A stretch of 64,000 nt of DNA from Erythrobacteraceae bacterium WH01K (GTDB taxonomy: Bacteria; Pseudomonadota; Alphaproteobacteria; Sphingomonadales; Sphingomonadaceae): contig CP115966.1 of NCBI GenBank assembly GCA_027941995.1, positions 992,001-1,056,000 on the forward strand. The letters are read 5' to 3'. Below the pieces are notes generated by a model. It had not been told where the DNA came from. It did not search any database and saw only the letters and a list, made by a program, of their open reading frames with translations. A program made the position numbers and the translations under genes. Each line of letters starts with the position of its first letter. Position 1 is the stretch's first letter. This document shows, piece by piece, positions 61,418 through 64,000 of the stretch.

Positions 61418-64000
61418 TCACCCCAGCCGCGCCAGCGCGGCCGTCAGGCGCTGGACCTCGCCCGCGTGATGGGCATGGTCGGCGCGCGCCTTCTCGACGG
61501 CTTCCGGTTTCGCGCGGTCGACGAAGTTCGGATTGCCCAGCCGCTTGTCGAGGCTGGCGACTTCCTTTTCGCTCGCTTCCAGCGCCTTGGCGATGCGGGC
61601 CTTTTCCGCGTCGATATCGATGACGCCTTCCAGCGGCACGGTCAGGACATCGCTGCCGGCGGTCACCTGCATGGCCGGACCGTCGGGGGCGGGGCCTGCG
61701 GTGACAGGCACCAGGCGGGCAAGCCGTTCGATGGCCGCGCTGCTGCGCTCCATAACGCCTGCCGCAGTGTCGGAAGGATTGTCGATGAAGGCAGGCAGTT
61801 TCGTGCCGGGCGAAATGCCCAGTTCATTTTTTGCGCTGCGAACGGCCGTTGTCAGGTCGATCACCCAGTCGATGGCATCGGTCGCCTGTTTGCTGACGCT
61901 GGCGTTCGGCTCGGGCCACTTGGCGGTAATCAGCGGATAATCCGCGCGGTCGCGGCCGTTGACCTCGCCCTGTTTCGACCACAGCTCTTCGGTGATGAAG
62001 GGCATGAAGGGGTGGAGCATGACCAGGATCTGGTCCAGCGCCCAACCGGCGACGGCGCGCGTTTCGGTGGCCGCATCTTCGCTTGCACCTTCTGCGAACA
62101 CGGGCTTGATCAGTTCCAGGTACCAGTCGCAGAACCGGTCCCATACGAAGTGGTAGATCGTGTTGGCAGCGGCATCGAAGCGCAGGTCCGCCATGGCCTC
62201 GTCCAGCTTGCGGACGGTTTCGGAAACCTCGCCGATGATCCACTGGTTGGCGGCAAGCCGGGCCTGCGGAGCCTCCAGCGTGTCGCTCGCACCGATGCCG
62301 TTGGACTGGCAGAAGCGGGTGGCGTTCCACAATTTCGTCGCGAAGTTGCGGTAGCCCTCGACCCGCTTGTCATCCATCTTGATGTCGCGGCCCTGGCTTT
62401 CCATCGCCGCCATGAAGAAGCGCAGCGCATCGGCGCCGTACTGGTCGATCAGGCCCAGCGGGTCGACGACATTGCCCTTGGACTTGCTCATCTTCGAGCC
62501 GTCTGCCGCGCGTACCAGCCCGTGCAGGTACAGCCGCGGCCACGGCGCCTGCCCCGTGTTGTAATTGCCCATCATCATCATCCGCGCATCCCAGAAGAAC
62601 AGGATGTCGAAGCCGGAGACGAGCAGGCTGTTGGGATAGTGCTTCTCGGCAAGCGCGGTCTTCTCCGGCCAGCCGAGCGTGGCTGAGGGCCACAGAGCGC
62701 TGGAGAACCACGTGTCGAGCACGTCGGAGTCCTGCGTAAGAGCGACGCCTTCGCCTGCCTGAGCCTGCGCGTCGGCTTCGGACAGCGCGACATAAACTTC
62801 GCCATCGTCGCCATACCATGCGGGGATCCGGTGCCCCCACCAAAGCTGGCGGCTGACGCACCACGGCTGGATGTTCTCCATCCAGTTGAAGAACGTCTTC
62901 TCCCACGTCTTGGGGACGATCTCGACCTCGCCCGATTTCACCTGCGCAATGGGTTTCTCGGCGAGCTTCGCGGCATCGACATACCACTGGTCGGTCAGCC
63001 AAGGTTCGATCACCACGCCGCCGCGGTCGCCGAAGGGCGTCGCGATCTGGCGCGGCTCGGCGTCCATCTCGACATCTTCGCCCTTCTTCGTCTTCGCCTT
63101 GTGCGGGATGAGGTGGCCGCTTTCCTTCAGGCGCTTGACCACCAGTTCGCGGGCGCCGTCGCCTTCGCCGGCGATTTTCTCTGCGCGGAAACGGTGGAGG
63201 CCGATGAATTCGTCCGGCACCAGCCCGTCGGCGGTCTGGCAGACATTGGCCTCGCTATCGAGCATGTTCAGCATGTCGGCAGGCGCGATACCGGCGCGCT
63301 TGCCGACCTCGAAATCGTTGAAATCGTGGCCCGGCGTGATCTTCACCGCGCCGCTGCCGAGTTCGGGATCGGCGTGTTCGTCGGCCACGATGGGCACGCG
63401 GCGGCCAGTGATGGGCAGGATCACGTGCTTGCCCACGACGCTGGCATAGCGTTCGTCTGTCGGATGCACGGCCACCGCCATGTCGGCCAGCATCGTCTCG
63501 GGCCGGGTGGTCGCCACCTCTATGTAATCGCGCCCATCTGCCAGCGCGACGCCGTCTTCCAGCGGATAGCGGAAGTGCCAGAAACTGCCGGCGATCGTCT
63601 GCGTCTCGACTTCCAGGTCGGAAATCGCGGTCTTCAGCTTGGGGTCCCAATTCACCAGCCGCTTGTCGCGGTAGATGAGGCCGTCATTATAGAGATCGAC
63701 GAAGGTCTTCAGCACCGCGTTCGAGAAATGCTCGTCCATGGTGAACTGTTCGCGCGACCAGTCCATCGAACAACCCAGTCGGCGCAGCTGGCGCGTGATC
63801 GTGCCGCCGCTTTCCTCCTTCCATTCCCAGACTTTCTTCACGAAGTCTTCGCGGCTGTAATTCGTGCGCTTGTCCCCTTTGGCCTCCAGCTGGCGCTCGA
63901 CCACCATTTGCGTGGCGATGCCGGCATGGTCGGTCCCCACGACCCACAGCGCGTCCTTGCCCCGCATCCGTTCGTAACGGATCACGATGTCCTGCAACGT
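61418..64000 (-). CDS. valS: Valyl-tRNA synthetase (5' end outside window)
   Basis: About 860 codons of a class I synthetase are present; the gene continues past base 64000, which carries the HIGH motif region. Visible are [14 protein letters not shown], the editing (CP1) domain with [17 protein letters not shown], the KMSKS loop ([15 protein letters not shown]), the anticodon-binding helices, and the C-terminal coiled coil ([20 protein letters not shown]) found in ValRS. It charges tRNA-Val; a tRNA-Val gene is elsewhere in the window. queE follows on the same strand. Confidence 0.96.
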   Translation of the reverse strand, partial: TLQDIVIRYERMRGKDALWVVGTDHAGIATQMVVERQLEAKGDKRTNYSREDFVKKVWEWKEESGGTITRQLRRLGCSMDWSREQFTMDEHFSNAVLKTFVDLYNDGLIYRDKRLVNWDPKLKTAISDLEVETQTIAGSFWHFRYPLEDGVALADGRDYIEVATTRPETMLADMAVAVHPTDERYASVVGKHVILPITGRRVPIVADEHADPELGSGAVKITPGHDFNDFEVGKRAGIAPADMLNMLDSEANVCQTADGLVPDEFIGLHRFRAEKIAGEGDGARELVVKRLKESGHLIPHKAKTKKGEDVEMDAEPRQIATPFGDRGGVVIEPWLTDQWYVDAAKLAEKPIAQVKSGEVEIVPKTWEKTFFNWMENIQPWCVSRQLWWGHRIPAWYGDDGEVYVALSEADAQAQAGEGVALTQDSDVLDTWFSSALWPSATLGWPEKTALAEKHYPNSLLVSGFDILFFWDARMMMMGNYNTGQAPWPRLYLHGLVRAADGSKMSKSKGNVVDPLGLIDQYGADALRFFMAAMESQGRDIKMDDKRVEGYRNFATKLWNATRFCQSNGIGASDTLEAPQARLAANQWIIGEVSETVRKLDEAMADLRFDAAANTIYHFVWDRFCDWYLELIKPVFAEGASEDAATETRAVAGWALDQILVMLHPFMPFITEELWSKQGEVNGRDRADYPLITAKWPEPNASVSKQATDAIDWVIDLTTAVRSAKNELGISPGTKLPAFIDNPSDTAAGVMERSSAAIERLARLVPVTAGPAPDGPAMQVTAGSDVLTVPLEGVIDIDAEKARIAKALEASEKEVASLDKRLGNPNFVDRAKPEAVEKARADHAHHAGEVQRLTAALARLG

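Overview
The window is a GC-rich chromosomal segment from an alphaproteobacterium, most likely Sphingomonadales and within them an Erythrobacteraceae-type genome. Supporting signs are the histidine phosphotransferase ChpT, TIGR02186 beside a TauE-type permease, a TorF-type porin, an alphaproteobacterial RNase P RNA, and an RpoH gene close to clpP-clpX. About 64 protein genes, two tRNAs and rnpB are packed with short spacers and many ATGA overlaps. No prophage, transposase, integrase, rRNA operon or CRISPR array was seen.

Layout. 1-3.1 kb: end of a sulfotransferase gene, two small unknown genes, and an FHS-type sugar transporter. 3.3-8.4 kb: a five-gene overlapping operon for a molybdenum aldehyde oxidoreductase (paoABC), an XdhC-type chaperone and a MocA-like cytidylyltransferase. 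8.5-15.5 kb: S9 peptidase, tRNA-Val, SppA, pyrB with a degenerate dihydroorotase, and a PilZ protein. 15.6-20 kb: an orphan ParA ATPase, a ribbon-helix-helix protein and a TPR/SPOR lipoprotein, divergent from a Sel1/SPOR protein. 20-26 kb: DUF418 protein, bacterioferritin and its ferredoxin behind stacked dyads, Der, a CHAP hydrolase and three small genes. 26-34.5 kb: tRNA-Leu, trigger factor with a histone-like tail, antiporter, TonB receptor, clpP-clpX.

34.6-42.5 kb: a GT2-GtrA-GT39 glycan operon, a fasciclin lipoprotein, a zinc-type CDF exporter with mtgA, an M20 amidohydrolase, and a visibly AT-richer Mrr-type restriction gene that looks acquired. 42.6-47 kb: rpoH, rluD, a JAB peptidase, chpT with an amidase, and rnpB. 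47-53 kb: a TspO-like membrane protein, an unknown secreted protein, ugd, a metallophosphatase, a TorF porin and a glyoxalase. 53-64 kb: nhaA, an NfrB-like glycosyltransferase with an outer-membrane partner, tauE with TIGR02186, a HerA-like ATPase, queE and the 3' part of valS.

Common themes are envelope and surface-glycan building (GT2/GtrA/GT39, NfrB-like pair, ugd, sulfotransferase, mtgA, amidase, CHAP, SPOR proteins), proteostasis (tig, clpPX, rpoH, sppA), and cell-cycle wiring (chpT, with CtrA-like sites before the HerA-like and CHAP genes). The best candidates for something undescribed are the ParA/RHH/SPOR cluster and the shortened NfrB/NfrA-like pair. All assignments come from reading the sequence; no database search was run.
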